Origin: DATEGZ01 sp035279905
GTDB lineage: Bacteria > Acidobacteriota > Vicinamibacteria > Vicinamibacterales > SCN-69-37
Length of the DNA: 64,000 bases
Assembly (NCBI GenBank): GCA_035279905.1
Contig: DATEGZ010000257.1
Location: 32,056 to 96,055 of the forward strand
Direction of reading: 5' to 3'
The notes beneath the pieces are model-generated. The model ran no database searches. It worked only from the letters and a program-made list of their open reading frames with translations, and was not told the DNA's origin. Made by a program: the position numbers and the translations under genes. Shown here piece by piece: positions 1 to 8,669 of this stretch. The first letter of the stretch is position 1. Each line of letters opens with the position of its first letter.

Positions 1-448
1 GATCCCTGGAGCGCTGGGCCCGGTCCTTGAAGATGTGCAGGTCGTCGGCCACGATGACGACGAGCCGATCGTCGAGCTGGACGTTGTTCGTCGCCACGTC
101 GTGCTTGAGATTCGGCGGCAGGGTGAACGCCGGCGTCGTCGGCGTGTCCTCGTGCGAGATCTCGTCGAACACGTCGATCTGCTGAGGCTTCTTCCGGTCG
201 GTGACGGTGAAGTTGTCTTTCGTGAGGCCGTGCACCGGCTGGTCGGCGGCATCCACCGCGACGACGTAGACGGACACCAGATCGGTGCGGGCGCGGAAGA
301 CGGGTTGCTGCTGGGACGCCGGCGGCGGCTGGGATGGCGGGGGCGGCTGCCCGCGCCGCTGGGCCGTCAGGCCGGGCGTCAACACGGTCAGCGCCGTGGC
401 GGCGATCCCGAAGGTCACGAGTCGACCGAATGGTCTCGGCATGCGCAT
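1..448 (-). CDS. VWFA-related secreted protein, N-terminal part (runs off window)
   Basis: Reading leftward from an ATG at 448 (a second ATG is at 442), the protein has a signal-peptide-like start (MRMPRPFGRLVTFGIAATAL), then a Pro/Gln-rich linker. The next domain contains TDLVSVYVVAVDAADQPVHG and LTKDNFTVTDRKKPQQIDVF, and it ends in DDRLVVIVADDLHIFKD at the window edge. This is the N-terminal layout of acidobacterial VWFA-related proteins; three more occur in this window. The VWFA core and any MIDAS residues lie outside the window. A CATAAT at 479-484 on the minus strand could be its -10 box. The role is unknown; it is probably exported. The family call is secure at the level of architecture. 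Confidence 0.8.
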   Translation of the reverse strand, partial: MRMPRPFGRLVTFGIAATALTVLTPGLTAQRRGQPPPPSQPPPASQQQPVFRARTDLVSVYVVAVDAADQPVHGLTKDNFTVTDRKKPQQIDVFDEISHEDTPTTPAFTLPPNLKHDVATNNVQLDDRLVVIVADDLHIFKDRAQRSRD

Positions 449-497
449 CCTCACGCTCGTGCTGGCACCGGGGCGACGATTATGGCAGAAATACCCC

Positions 498-1529
498 GTG
501 AATCCCGCTCGCCGCCGCGTGGCGTCCGTTGCGGCGCTCGCTGGCGTGCTCGCCGTCGGCCCGCCTTCCCGAGCCTCGATGGGTCCGCCCGTCGACACCC
601 TGGCGGCCGTCGGCGGCCTGCCCGCTCACATGGTTGGACAGCTCGAAGCCCCGATAGGTTTCGTCCAGACCTCGACGGGCGAATACCTCGTCCTGGACCG
701 CCGCCAGCACACCGTGTACGGCGTCAACGCGGCCAAGACCACGATGCGCACGGTCCTGCAAATCGGCTTCGAGCAGGGCCGCGTGCTCGAGCCGGGCGTG
801 CTGGCGCTCGGACCGGCCGACATCTTTGCGGTCGCCGACGCGCCGAGCGGCAATGAGCGCATTCAGTACTTCACGACGGCCGGGCAGTTTCTCGGCGGGT
901 TCTACCTGCAGTCGAAAGTCGCGCCGCGCATCGTGCTCGGCCCCATTGTCATCAACGGCGTCGGATCGATGGCGTTCGCGGAGAAGACGTTTCTCGTGAA
1001 TCGTCCCGACTCCGGCGCGTTGATTTCGGAGTTCGACGTCTCGGGCGCGGTCGTGCGGCATTTCGGCATGCTGCGCCGCACGGGATTCGAATCGGACCGC
1101 GACGTCCACCTCGCGCTCAACATCGGCCTGCCGCTCGTCGATCCGACGGGCGGGTACTTCTTCGTGTTTCAGACGGGCGCGCCGATGTTTCAGAAATATG
1201 ATGCGCAGGGCACATTGGTGTTCGAGCGGCACATCGAAGGCGTGGAGCTGGACCCGTCGATCGTCTCGCTGCCGACGGTCTGGCCGCGGCAGCGCGAGGG
1301 CGCGCTGCCCGTGGTGCCGCCGCTGGTGCGCACGGCGGCTGTCGACGGCAAAGGCCAGCTGTGGGTATCGTTGATGACGCCGTTCACGTACGTGTACGAC
1401 GCGCACGGCGAGAAGACGCGGACGGTGCAATTCCAGGCCGCCTCCCTGCTGTCGCCGGCGAGCCTGTTCTTCACGCCACAGGGCCGGCTGCTCGTCACGC
1501 CCGGCTGCTACGAATTCGCGACACGCTGA
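498..1529 (+). CDS. Secreted beta-propeller-like protein of unknown function
   Basis: The 343-residue protein starts at a GTG that places an Arg-rich, then Ala/Val-rich signal peptide (NPARRRVASVAALAGVLAVG) at the N-terminus. An upstream ATG at 441 in the same frame would bury that signal and overlap the divergent gene. The mature part shows propeller-type blades: GEYLVLDRRQHTVYGVNA, DIFAVADAPSGNERIQYF, GGYFFVFQTGAPMFQKYDAQG and GQLWVSLMTPFTYVYDAHGE. These resemble 6-bladed/NHL propellers, with no catalytic motif visible. It diverges from the VWFA gene across about 50 bp and ends 3 bp before the permease. Function is not assigned. Confidence 0.7.
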   Translation: MNPARRRVASVAALAGVLAVGPPSRASMGPPVDTLAAVGGLPAHMVGQLEAPIGFVQTSTGEYLVLDRRQHTVYGVNAAKTTMRTVLQIGFEQGRVLEPGVLALGPADIFAVADAPSGNERIQYFTTAGQFLGGFYLQSKVAPRIVLGPIVINGVGSMAFAEKTFLVNRPDSGALISEFDVSGAVVRHFGMLRRTGFESDRDVHLALNIGLPLVDPTGGYFFVFQTGAPMFQKYDAQGTLVFERHIEGVELDPSIVSLPTVWPRQREGALPVVPPLVRTAAVDGKGQLWVSLMTPFTYVYDAHGEKTRTVQFQAASLLSPASLFFTPQGRLLVTPGCYEFATR

Positions 1530-1532
1530 TCG

Positions 1533-2837
1533 ATGTCCGAGCTGCGTCCCTCGCTCGGGCTGACGCATGCCACCGCGATGGTGGTGGGGACGATCATCGG
1601 CGCGTCGATCTTCGTGCAGCCGTCGGAGATCACCAGGCTGATGCCGTCGGTGTCGGGCATTCTGATCGCCTGGCTGGCCGCCGGCGTGCTCACGCTCGCG
1701 GGCGCGCTCGTCTGCGCGGAGCTGGCGTCGGCGTTTCCGCAGACGGGCGGCGTCTACGTGTTTCTGAAGGAAGCCTACTCGCCCGCGCTCGGCTTCCTCT
1801 GGGGCTGGGCGATGTTCTGGAGCATGCACTCCGGCATCATCGCGGCCATCGCCACCGTGTTTGCCCGGTACGCCGCCGAGTTCTTTCCGCTGACGGACAC
1901 GGGCCGCCGGCTGACCGCGGTCTCCGTGATTGTGGTGCTCTCCGCCGTGAACTATGTCGGCGTCCGGCATGGCGGCCGGATTCAGAACGTCTTCACGGCG
2001 GCGAAGGTGCTGGCCATCGTGGCGATCATCTCGGCGGGCCTGGCCTGGCACGGTCCGGCCCAGGCGGCCGCGAGCGTGGGCGCGGCCGGTGAGAGCGTGC
2101 GCGGCCTGATCCTCGCCATCGCCGCCGGGCTTTTCGCCTATGGCGGCTGGCACATGGTGACCTACGCGGCCGGCGAGACGAAGGATCCGGCGCGGACGAT
2201 CCCGCGCGCCCTGCTCATCGGCACGCTCCTCGTCACCGCGTGCTACGCGGGGCTCAACGCGATCTACCTGCGCGTGCTGCCGCTCGACGCGGTGCGCGCG
2301 TCGAGCCGCGTCGCGGCCGACGCGGCCGATGTCCTGCTCGGCGGCGGCGGCGCCTCGCTCATGGCGGCGCTCGTGATGATCTCGACGTTTGGCGCGGTCA
2401 ACGGGATCATCCTCGTCGGTCCGCGCGTGTACTACTCGATGGCGCGCGACGGCCTGCTGTTCAAGCCGCTGGCGGCGGCGCATCCCGTGTTCGGCACGCC
2501 GCATCGCGCGATCGTGCTGCAGGCGATCTGGGCGTCGGCGCTCGCGCTCACCAACACGTACGGCGCGCTGTTCTCGCGGGTGATCTACACCGAGTGGATC
2601 TTCTTCGCGCTGATGGCGGCGGGGCTGATGCGGTTGCGCCGCCGGCCGGACTACCGGCCGTCGTATCGCATCGCCGGGTATCCGCTCGTGCCCGTGACGT
2701 TCGTCATCGCGTCGATCGTGATCGTGGCGATCCAGATGTCGGCGTCGCCCCGCGACAGTCTGATCGGCATGGCCATCGTGATCGCGGGCCTGCCGGTGTA
2801 TGGTTGGTGGTCGCGCCGGAGGGGCGCCACCGCATGA
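1533..2837 (+). CDS. APC-superfamily amino acid permease
   Basis: This is a 434-residue polytopic inner-membrane protein with about 12 hydrophobic segments. The N-terminus carries the APC hallmark (GTIIGASIFVQPSEI, TM1), followed by GALVCAELASAFPQTGGVYVF in TM2-TM3. That pattern matches LAT/YjeH-like amino-acid or polyamine transporters. Length is normal for the family. Its stop overlaps the amidohydrolase start (ATGA at 2834-2837), so the two are probably co-translated, and the permease may import the hydrolase substrate or a related amino-acid derivative; that link is inference. The substrate cannot be read from sequence. Confidence 0.88.
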   Translation: MSELRPSLGLTHATAMVVGTIIGASIFVQPSEITRLMPSVSGILIAWLAAGVLTLAGALVCAELASAFPQTGGVYVFLKEAYSPALGFLWGWAMFWSMHSGIIAAIATVFARYAAEFFPLTDTGRRLTAVSVIVVLSAVNYVGVRHGGRIQNVFTAAKVLAIVAIISAGLAWHGPAQAAASVGAAGESVRGLILAIAAGLFAYGGWHMVTYAAGETKDPARTIPRALLIGTLLVTACYAGLNAIYLRVLPLDAVRASSRVAADAADVLLGGGGASLMAALVMISTFGAVNGIILVGPRVYYSMARDGLLFKPLAAAHPVFGTPHRAIVLQAIWASALALTNTYGALFSRVIYTEWIFFALMAAGLMRLRRRPDYRPSYRIAGYPLVPVTFVIASIVIVAIQMSASPRDSLIGMAIVIAGLPVYGWWSRRRGATA

Positions 2838-3814
2838 TCATCGACGTTCACAACCACTACTACCCGCCCGAATACCTGGATGCGCTCGCGCCGTCGGGCA
2901 GCACGCTCAAAATCACGCACGACGCCGAGGGCAATCCGGTCGTCCACTACCCGGGCGACTACAACGTCATGGTGCGCGGGCACCGGGACATCGCGTACCG
3001 GCAGACGGTGCTCGATGAGACGGGCGTGGACGTGCAGGTGATCTCGCTGACGACCCCGGGGACGCACGTCGAGACGCCGCCGGTGGCGGCGAAGCTCGCG
3101 ACGATCACGAACGACGCGTTCGCGCGCGTGCGGGCCGAGCGGCCGAAGCGTTTCATCCCGCTTGCGACGCTGCCGCTCTGCGATCCGAAGGCGTCGGTCG
3201 CCGAATTCACGCGCGCGGTGGACCAGCTCAGGATGCCGGGCGCGATGCTGTTCAGCAACGTCAACGGCGTCGGGCTCGATGACCAGCGGTTCTGGCCGAT
3301 CTACGAGGTGGCGAACGACCGCGGCGCCATTCTGATGATCCACCCGACCTATCCGGTCGGCGTCGAGGCGATGCGTGAGTACTGGCTCATGCCGCTCAAC
3401 GGGTTTCTCTTCGACACGACGCTCGCCGCGTCCAAGCTCGTCTTCAGCGGCGTCGTGAAGCGCTATCCGAAGATCCGCTGGATCCTCGGGCACCTGGGCG
3501 GAACGATTCCGTACCTGGCCGAGCGGCTCGATCGCGGGTTCCGCGCGTTCAAGGAGTGCCGCACGCACATCGACGAGCCGCCGACGTCGTACCTCAAGCG
3601 GCACTTCTGGTACGACACGGTCAACTTCGCCGCGGGCCCGCTGAAGCTCGCCATCGACTTCGCCGGCGCCGACCACGTCGTCGCCGGCAGCGACTACCCG
3701 CACAAAATCGGCAGCATCCCTCTCATGCTCGAGGCGATTCGCGGCCTGCCGATCGACGATCGGGACAAGGCGAAGATTCTGGGGACGGATCTGTTTTCCA
3801 CAGATCGGGGCTGA
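2834..3814 (+). CDS. Amidohydrolase-2 family metal-dependent hydrolase/decarboxylase, C-terminus overwritten by a repeat
   Basis: The 326-residue TIM-barrel enzyme of the ACMSD-like amidohydrolase 2 family has these metal and active-site landmarks: DVHNHYYP (HxH, residues 5-7), MIHPTYPVG, LGHLGG and GSDYPH (catalytic Asp). Family members decarboxylate or hydrolyse substrates such as aminocarboxymuconate semialdehyde. It overlaps the permease by 4 bp. The last codons (GTDLFSTDRG) are encoded inside a perfect inverted repeat starting at 3781. The usual family ending after KILG, a GNA-type helix, is therefore missing or replaced. The barrel should be intact, so the enzyme is probably still active. 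Substrate is unknown. Confidence 0.85.
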   Translation: MIIDVHNHYYPPEYLDALAPSGSTLKITHDAEGNPVVHYPGDYNVMVRGHRDIAYRQTVLDETGVDVQVISLTTPGTHVETPPVAAKLATITNDAFARVRAERPKRFIPLATLPLCDPKASVAEFTRAVDQLRMPGAMLFSNVNGVGLDDQRFWPIYEVANDRGAILMIHPTYPVGVEAMREYWLMPLNGFLFDTTLAASKLVFSGVVKRYPKIRWILGHLGGTIPYLAERLDRGFRAFKECRTHIDEPPTSYLKRHFWYDTVNFAAGPLKLAIDFAGADHVVAGSDYPHKIGSIPLMLEAIRGLPIDDRDKAKILGTDLFSTDRG

Positions 3815-3892
3815 TTGGGGACAGGTCTCGAGAAAATGACGCCGAGACCTGTCCCCTTTTAGCCCCGATCTGTGGAAAACAGATCCGTCCCC
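3781..3892. repeat. Compound palindromic repeat (REP/BIME-like)
   Basis: Two perfect 32-bp arms (3781-3812 and 3861-3892) are exact reverse complements. Inside them lies a second pair of perfect 14-bp arms (3817-3830 and 3843-3856, GGGGACAGGTCTCG). Each outer arm also contains its own small hairpin (GATCTGT...ACAGATC). The element therefore looks like two inverted REP units rather than a plain terminator. It encodes the last 11 codons and the stop of the amidohydrolase, and its right edge lies in the hypE stop codon. It could serve as a bidirectional terminator between the convergent genes. No transposase is nearby. Confidence 0.9.
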
Positions 3893-4947
3893 TAACAGAT
3901 CCGCGGCAGCTGCTCGCCGGTGAGCATGTCGATGATGCGGGAGGCGCCAATCCGGCTGCCCGCGGTGACCAGGCCGGCGGGCGCCTCGGAGACGACGCCA
4001 ATCACTGCCGCGCCGGCAGTCACGTCGAAGGCCTGCAGGACGCGCAAGGTGCGGTCGGCGGCGCCGCGCGGGACGATCGCGACGAAGCGGCCCTCGTTGG
4101 CGACGTAGAGCGGATCGAAGCCCAGAATCTCGCACGCCCCGCGGACGTCCTCGCGCACGCGAATCGCGATCTCCTCGATCCGCAGATGACACCGTGACGC
4201 CTCCGCGATTTCGACGAGCGACGTCGCCAGGCCGCCGCGTGTCAGATCGCGCAGGCAATGCACGTCGATGCCGTCGTCGAGAAGCGCGAGCACGGGCGCC
4301 GCAAGCGGCGCGCAGTCGCTCTCGATCGCCGACTCGAACTCGAGCCCCTCGCGCGCGCCCATGACCGCCATGCCGTGCCGCCCGATATCGCCGGACAGTA
4401 CGATCACGTCCCCGGGCCGCACGCTCGCCGGCGCCACCACCTGCGAGTGCTCGATCGCCCCCACGCCCGCCGTGTTCACGTACAGTCCATCGGCCTTGCC
4501 GCGATCGACGACCTTCGTATCGCCGGTCACCAGCAGCACTCCCGCCGCGCTGGCCGCTGCCTTCATCGAGGACACGACGCGTGCGAGCGTCGCCATCTCG
4601 AGTCCCTCCTCGAGGATGAAGCCCGCGCTCAGAAACAACGGCCGCGCCCCGCACATGGCCAGATCGTTGACCGTGCCGTTGACCGCCAGCGTCCCGATGT
4701 CGCCTCCGGGAAAGAACATCGGCCGGACGACGTAGGAATCGGTCGTGAACGCGAGCGTTGCGCCGGCGATCTGCACCAGCGCGCCGTCATGGCGGGCGCC
4801 GAGCGCCGGATTGTCGAACGCGGGCACGAACAGCTGCTCGATGAGCTGATGCGTCAGCGCGCCGCCACCCCCATGCGCCAATTGCACGTGCGTGTGCGAG
4901 CTGACCGGCACCGGACACGTGATGCCAGTCGAGAGATCAACGGCCAT
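3892..4947 (-). CDS. hypE: Hydrogenase maturation protein HypE (carbamoyl dehydratase)
   Basis: The 351-residue HypE dehydrates the carbamoyl group on its C-terminal Cys to a thiocyanate, giving the CN ligands of the NiFe site. The C-terminus is the canonical GEQLPRIC, so the acceptor Cys is the last residue. The AIR-synthase-like ATP-binding core is visible (AHGGGGALTHQLIEQLF, TTDSYVVRPMFFPGG, LVTGDTKVVDRGKADG, GDIGRHGMAVMGAREGL). I chose the ATG at 4947 because homology begins there; an upstream in-frame Met would lie deep in hypD. It overlaps hypD by 11 bp and is the last gene of the hyp operon. Its stop codon touches the palindromic repeat at 3781-3892. Confidence 0.96.
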   Translation of the reverse strand: MAVDLSTGITCPVPVSSHTHVQLAHGGGGALTHQLIEQLFVPAFDNPALGARHDGALVQIAGATLAFTTDSYVVRPMFFPGGDIGTLAVNGTVNDLAMCGARPLFLSAGFILEEGLEMATLARVVSSMKAAASAAGVLLVTGDTKVVDRGKADGLYVNTAGVGAIEHSQVVAPASVRPGDVIVLSGDIGRHGMAVMGAREGLEFESAIESDCAPLAAPVLALLDDGIDVHCLRDLTRGGLATSLVEIAEASRCHLRIEEIAIRVREDVRGACEILGFDPLYVANEGRFVAIVPRGAADRTLRVLQAFDVTAGAAVIGVVSEAPAGLVTAGSRIGASRIIDMLTGEQLPRIC

Positions 4948-6064
4948 GACTGCCCGCCTCTCTTGTTTCCGCGTGCAGGTGCACGCGTCGATATCGGTAA
5001 TAGGCCGCGCACGCGCCCTCCGACGACACCATCGTGGCGCCGAGCGGATGTTCGGGGGTGCACCGCCCGCCAAAGGCCGGACACTCGGGCGGTTTGTTGA
5101 GGCCTTGCATGATCAACCCGGCAATGCACTCCGACGGCTCGTCGATCGTCGTGCTGGCGACGCCAAACCGGCGCTCGGCGTCGAACGCGCGATAGCGATC
5201 CTGCAGTCCCAATCCGCTGGCCGGGATCTCGCCGACGCCGCGCCACTTTCGCGGCACGATGGTGAACACCTCTCGAATGAGCTGCTGCGCCGGAATGTTG
5301 CCGCGGTGACGCACCGCCCGCGCGTACTGATTCTCGACGTCCGCGCGCCCTTCCTCGAGCTGCTTCACGCACATCAGCACGCCCTGCAGGATGTCGAGCG
5401 GCTCGAACCCGGTGACCACGATCGGGACGTGGTACCTTGCGGCGATCGGCTCGTATTCGGTGACGCCCATGATCGTGCACACGTGGCCCGCGGCGAGAAA
5501 GCCCTGCACGCGATTCCGCGACGACGACAGAATCGCCTCCATGGCCGGCGGCACCAGCACGTGCGACACGAGAATCGAGAAATTCTGAATCCCGCCTTCG
5601 GCCGCGTGGAACACGGCCATCGCATTCGCCGGCGCCGTCGTCTCGAAGCCCACCGCGAAGAAGACGACCTCGCGCCGCGGATTCGTTCGGGCGATCTGCA
5701 CGGCATCGAGCGGCGAGTACACGATGCGCACGTCGCCGCCGCGCGCTTTGACCGATAACAGGTCCGTCGACTTGCCGGGCACCCGCAGCATGTCGCCGAA
5801 GGAACAGAAGATCACCCCCGGCCGCGACGCGATCTCGATCGCCTTCTCGATCAGCTCGAGGGGCGTCACGCACACCGGACAGCCCGGACCGTGCACCAGG
5901 GTGATGCCTGGAGGCAGGAGCTCATCCACGCCGAACTTGACGATGGCGTGGGTCTGGCCGCCGCACACCTCCATCAGCGTCCACGGCCGGGTGGTGACCT
6001 GGTGCAGCGCGCGGGCGTAGGCGTGCGCCTGACCGGCGTCCCGGTACTCGTCGATGTACTTCAC
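4937..6064 (-). CDS. hypD: Hydrogenase maturation protein HypD
   Basis: HypD is the 375-residue [4Fe-4S] scaffold on which, with HypC, the Fe(CN)2CO unit is assembled. Signature motifs are present: MEVCGGQTHAI (Cys34), HGPGCPVCVTP (Cys62, Cys65), GFETTAPANAMAV, and the C-terminal cluster region with ECPAFGGRCTPEHPLGATMV followed by SSEGACAAYYRYRR. Length is typical. Its start overlaps the hypC stop by 4 bp (ATGA) and its 3' end overlaps hypE by 11 bp, so hypC-D-E are translationally coupled. Nothing in it suggests loss of function. Confidence 0.97.
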   Translation of the reverse strand: MKYIDEYRDAGQAHAYARALHQVTTRPWTLMEVCGGQTHAIVKFGVDELLPPGITLVHGPGCPVCVTPLELIEKAIEIASRPGVIFCSFGDMLRVPGKSTDLLSVKARGGDVRIVYSPLDAVQIARTNPRREVVFFAVGFETTAPANAMAVFHAAEGGIQNFSILVSHVLVPPAMEAILSSSRNRVQGFLAAGHVCTIMGVTEYEPIAARYHVPIVVTGFEPLDILQGVLMCVKQLEEGRADVENQYARAVRHRGNIPAQQLIREVFTIVPRKWRGVGEIPASGLGLQDRYRAFDAERRFGVASTTIDEPSECIAGLIMQGLNKPPECPAFGGRCTPEHPLGATMVSSEGACAAYYRYRRVHLHAETREAGSHGR

Positions 6065-6318
6065 GATGACTCTCCGTCCTCGAGCTCGGCCAGGTCGCCG
6101 ATCTCGCGCAGATACGAGAACACCTTCCCCGCTTCGTCCTGATCGACGGTGGAGATCGCAAAGCCCACGTGCACGAGCACGTAGTCGCCCGGCTTGGCCT
6201 CGGGCGTGTAGCTCAGGTTCACGCGCTTGACGATGCCGGCGAAGTTGACCCGGCCGCTGCGCAGCACGGGATCCTCGCCCTCAACGTCGATGATTTGTCC
6301 AGGAATCGCCAGACACAT
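6061..6318 (-). CDS. hypC: Hydrogenase assembly chaperone HypC
   Basis: This is an 85-residue HypC/HupF-family chaperone. It begins MCLAIPGQIIDVEG, with the essential Cys2 that carries the iron unit with HypD and then hands it to the large subunit precursor. The GDYVLVHVGFAISTVDQDEA segment is typical of the OB-like fold. A second small chaperone (HybG/HupF-like) is absent from the operon, so this one probably serves the single hydrogenase encoded upstream. It overlaps hypD by 4 bp and lies 11 bp after hypF. Confidence 0.97.
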   Translation of the reverse strand: MCLAIPGQIIDVEGEDPVLRSGRVNFAGIVKRVNLSYTPEAKPGDYVLVHVGFAISTVDQDEAGKVFSYLREIGDLAELEDGESS

Positions 6319-6329
6319 CGTGCACCTCG

Positions 6330-8669
6330 TCAGCTCGCCCCGGCGCCGGCGAGCGCGGCCAGCGTCTGAGCCGTTCGATCGTCGTCCTTCGCCTTGCGGC
6401 GTCCGGGCGGCCCGGTCAGGCCGCGGACGAGCGCGGCGATTTGTCCCAGCGCGATGCCGCCGTCATTCGTCGGCACCCGTTGATGCCAGCACGGCGAGAA
6501 TCCTGCCTCGCGAAGCCGTGCGATCGTCCGCTCGAGCAGGAGTCGATTCTGAAAGCAGCCGCCCGACAGCACGACGCGATCGCGCCCGGCGATCCTGGCG
6601 ACCGCGACAATCATCCGCGCCAGCGTCTCGTGAAACCGTGCCGCCATCGTCGCCGCCGGCGCACCGATCGCAAGGTCGTCGAGCAGCGCGCGAATCATCG
6701 GCGCCCAGTCCACGGCAAGACACACGCCTGGAATCAGCTCGAACGGATACGCATCGGCAACGGCCTCGTCCGACACCCACTCCAGCAGCATCGCCGCCTG
6801 GCCTTCGAAGGTCGCACGCTGCTTGAGGTCCAGGAAGGCCGCCACCGCGTCGAAGAGGCGGCCGGCGCTGGTCGTCACCGGCGCGTTCAGGCCGCGGTCC
6901 AGCGCCTGGCGCAGCAGCCGGCGTTCGGCGGGGTCGAACGCTCGAATGGGCGCGACATCGCGATCGAGCGCGCGGGAACCTTCCATCGCGTAGAGCACGC
7001 CCAGCGCGGACCGTCGAGGCTCACGCACCGCGTGTTCGCCGCCGGGCAGCCGGAACGGCCGCAGGCACGCGACGCGATCCCACGTGTCGTCGTCGACGGT
7101 GAGGAACTCGCCGCCCCAGATCGTGCCGTCCGCGCCGTAACCCGTGCCGTCCCACGACACGCCGAGCACGGGGCCGTCGATGTCGTGTTCGGCCAGGCAT
7201 GACGCGATGTGCGCGAGGTGATGCTGCACCGTGGCGACGGGCAGCCCGAGCCGGCGGGCGTACTGGCTCGAGAAGTAGTCCGGATGCTGGTCGGCGACGG
7301 CGGTCTCGGGCACGGCGTGGAACAACGCGCCGAGACTCTTCATGACGCGATCGAACGCCTCGATCGACTGCGGCGTCTCGAGATCGCCAAGGTGCTGGCT
7401 CACGAAGACGTTGGCGCCTGACGTCACCGCGACCGCGCTCTTCAGATGCGCGCCGACGGCAACGGCGCGCGGCGCCTCGGCCGCGAGCCGAATCGGCAGC
7501 GGCGCGTAGCCGCGCGCGCGGCGCAGGATCATCTCGCGTCCGGCCACGACCCGAACGATCGAGTCGTCGACGTGACGCGCGATCGGCCGGTCGTGCACCA
7601 GAAACCCGTCAGCGATCCGCGACAATCGGCGCAGGGCCTCTCGCTCATCGGTGCAGATCGGTTCGTCCGAGAGATTCCCGCTCGTTGCGACCAGCGGTCC
7701 GCCGAAATCGGCCGCGATCAAATGGTGCAGCGGTGTATACGGCAGCATGACGCCGAGCGTCGGGACGCCCGGCGCCACCGCGGACGCCAGACTTCCGCGC
7801 ACCATCCGCCGCCGAAGCAGCACGATGGGCGCCTCAGCGGACGCGAGCAGCCGCGCGTCGGCCGGCGAGACGACGCAGTCCCGCCGCACGTCGTCGATCG
7901 ACGGATACATGGTCGCGAGCGGTTTTTCTTCGCGATGTTTGCGCTGTCGAAGGCGCCGGACGGCGCACTCCTGCCGTGCGTCGACCATCAGATGAAATCC
8001 GCCGATTCCCTTGACGGCCACGATGGAGCCACCGCGCAGGGCGTCGACGGCGGCGCGAATGGCCTCGTCGTCCTCGGCCAAAACCGCGCCGCGCCCGCTC
8101 CACCAGGCGACCCGGGGGCCGCACACGGGGCAGGCATTCGGCTGCGCGTGGAACCGGCGGTCCGACGGATCGTGGTACTCGTGCTCGCACGCCTGACACA
8201 TGACGAAGCCGCGCATGGACGTCCGCGGCCGGTCGTACGGCAGCGCGTCGATGATGCTGAACCGCGGCCCGCAATGCGTGCAGTTGATGAAGGGATACCG
8301 ATACCGCCGGTCGTCGGGATCGAAGAGCTCGCGCCGGCACGCGTCGCACGTCGCGAGGTCCGGCAGCACGATCGCCGTCGGCTCGCCCGCAACTTGACTG
8401 TCTCTTATCTCGAACGCCGCCGAGCCGGCCGGATCCAGCCAGCTCGCCTCGAGGTCGACGATCGTGGCATGCGGCGGCGGCTCGCACACCAGCCGCGCGC
8501 GAAATCGATCGATCCGCTCACGCGGTCCCTCGACCTCGATGACGACACCATCCGGGCCGTTCAGCACCCAGCCGGCCAGGTCGAGCGCCCGCGCCAGCCG
8601 GTAGACGAACGGCCTGAACCCGACGCCCTGGACGGCGCCGCGCACGGACAGCCGCAGCCGCTCACGCAT
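6330..8669 (-). CDS. hypF: Carbamoyltransferase HypF
   Basis: The 779-residue HypF uses carbamoyl phosphate and ATP to make carbamoyl-adenylate and transfers the carbamoyl group to HypE. All four domains are visible in order. An N-terminal acylphosphatase domain carries RGAVQGVGFRPFVYRLA. Two zinc fingers of CX2C-X18-CX2C type follow (CDACRRELF...CTHC and CQACEHEYH...CPVC). Next come a YrdC-like domain (GGSIVAVKGIGGFHLMVDA, ATSGNLSDEPI) and a Kae1-like C-terminal domain (VQHHLAHIASCLAEH, GVSWDGTGYGADGTIWGGE, LSGGCFQNRLL). It overlaps hypB by 8 bp. Length and motifs are normal. Confidence 0.97.
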   Translation of the reverse strand: MRERLRLSVRGAVQGVGFRPFVYRLARALDLAGWVLNGPDGVVIEVEGPRERIDRFRARLVCEPPPHATIVDLEASWLDPAGSAAFEIRDSQVAGEPTAIVLPDLATCDACRRELFDPDDRRYRYPFINCTHCGPRFSIIDALPYDRPRTSMRGFVMCQACEHEYHDPSDRRFHAQPNACPVCGPRVAWWSGRGAVLAEDDEAIRAAVDALRGGSIVAVKGIGGFHLMVDARQECAVRRLRQRKHREEKPLATMYPSIDDVRRDCVVSPADARLLASAEAPIVLLRRRMVRGSLASAVAPGVPTLGVMLPYTPLHHLIAADFGGPLVATSGNLSDEPICTDEREALRRLSRIADGFLVHDRPIARHVDDSIVRVVAGREMILRRARGYAPLPIRLAAEAPRAVAVGAHLKSAVAVTSGANVFVSQHLGDLETPQSIEAFDRVMKSLGALFHAVPETAVADQHPDYFSSQYARRLGLPVATVQHHLAHIASCLAEHDIDGPVLGVSWDGTGYGADGTIWGGEFLTVDDDTWDRVACLRPFRLPGGEHAVREPRRSALGVLYAMEGSRALDRDVAPIRAFDPAERRLLRQALDRGLNAPVTTSAGRLFDAVAAFLDLKQRATFEGQAAMLLEWVSDEAVADAYPFELIPGVCLAVDWAPMIRALLDDLAIGAPAATMAARFHETLARMIVAVARIAGRDRVVLSGGCFQNRLLLERTIARLREAGFSPCWHQRVPTNDGGIALGQIAALVRGLTGPPGRRKAKDDDRTAQTLAALAGAGAS

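Noticed and set aside
3781..3892. Insertion sequence end or attachment site
   Set aside because: No transposase or integrase gene, no target duplication visible; the nested hairpins fit a REP/BIME-like element better.
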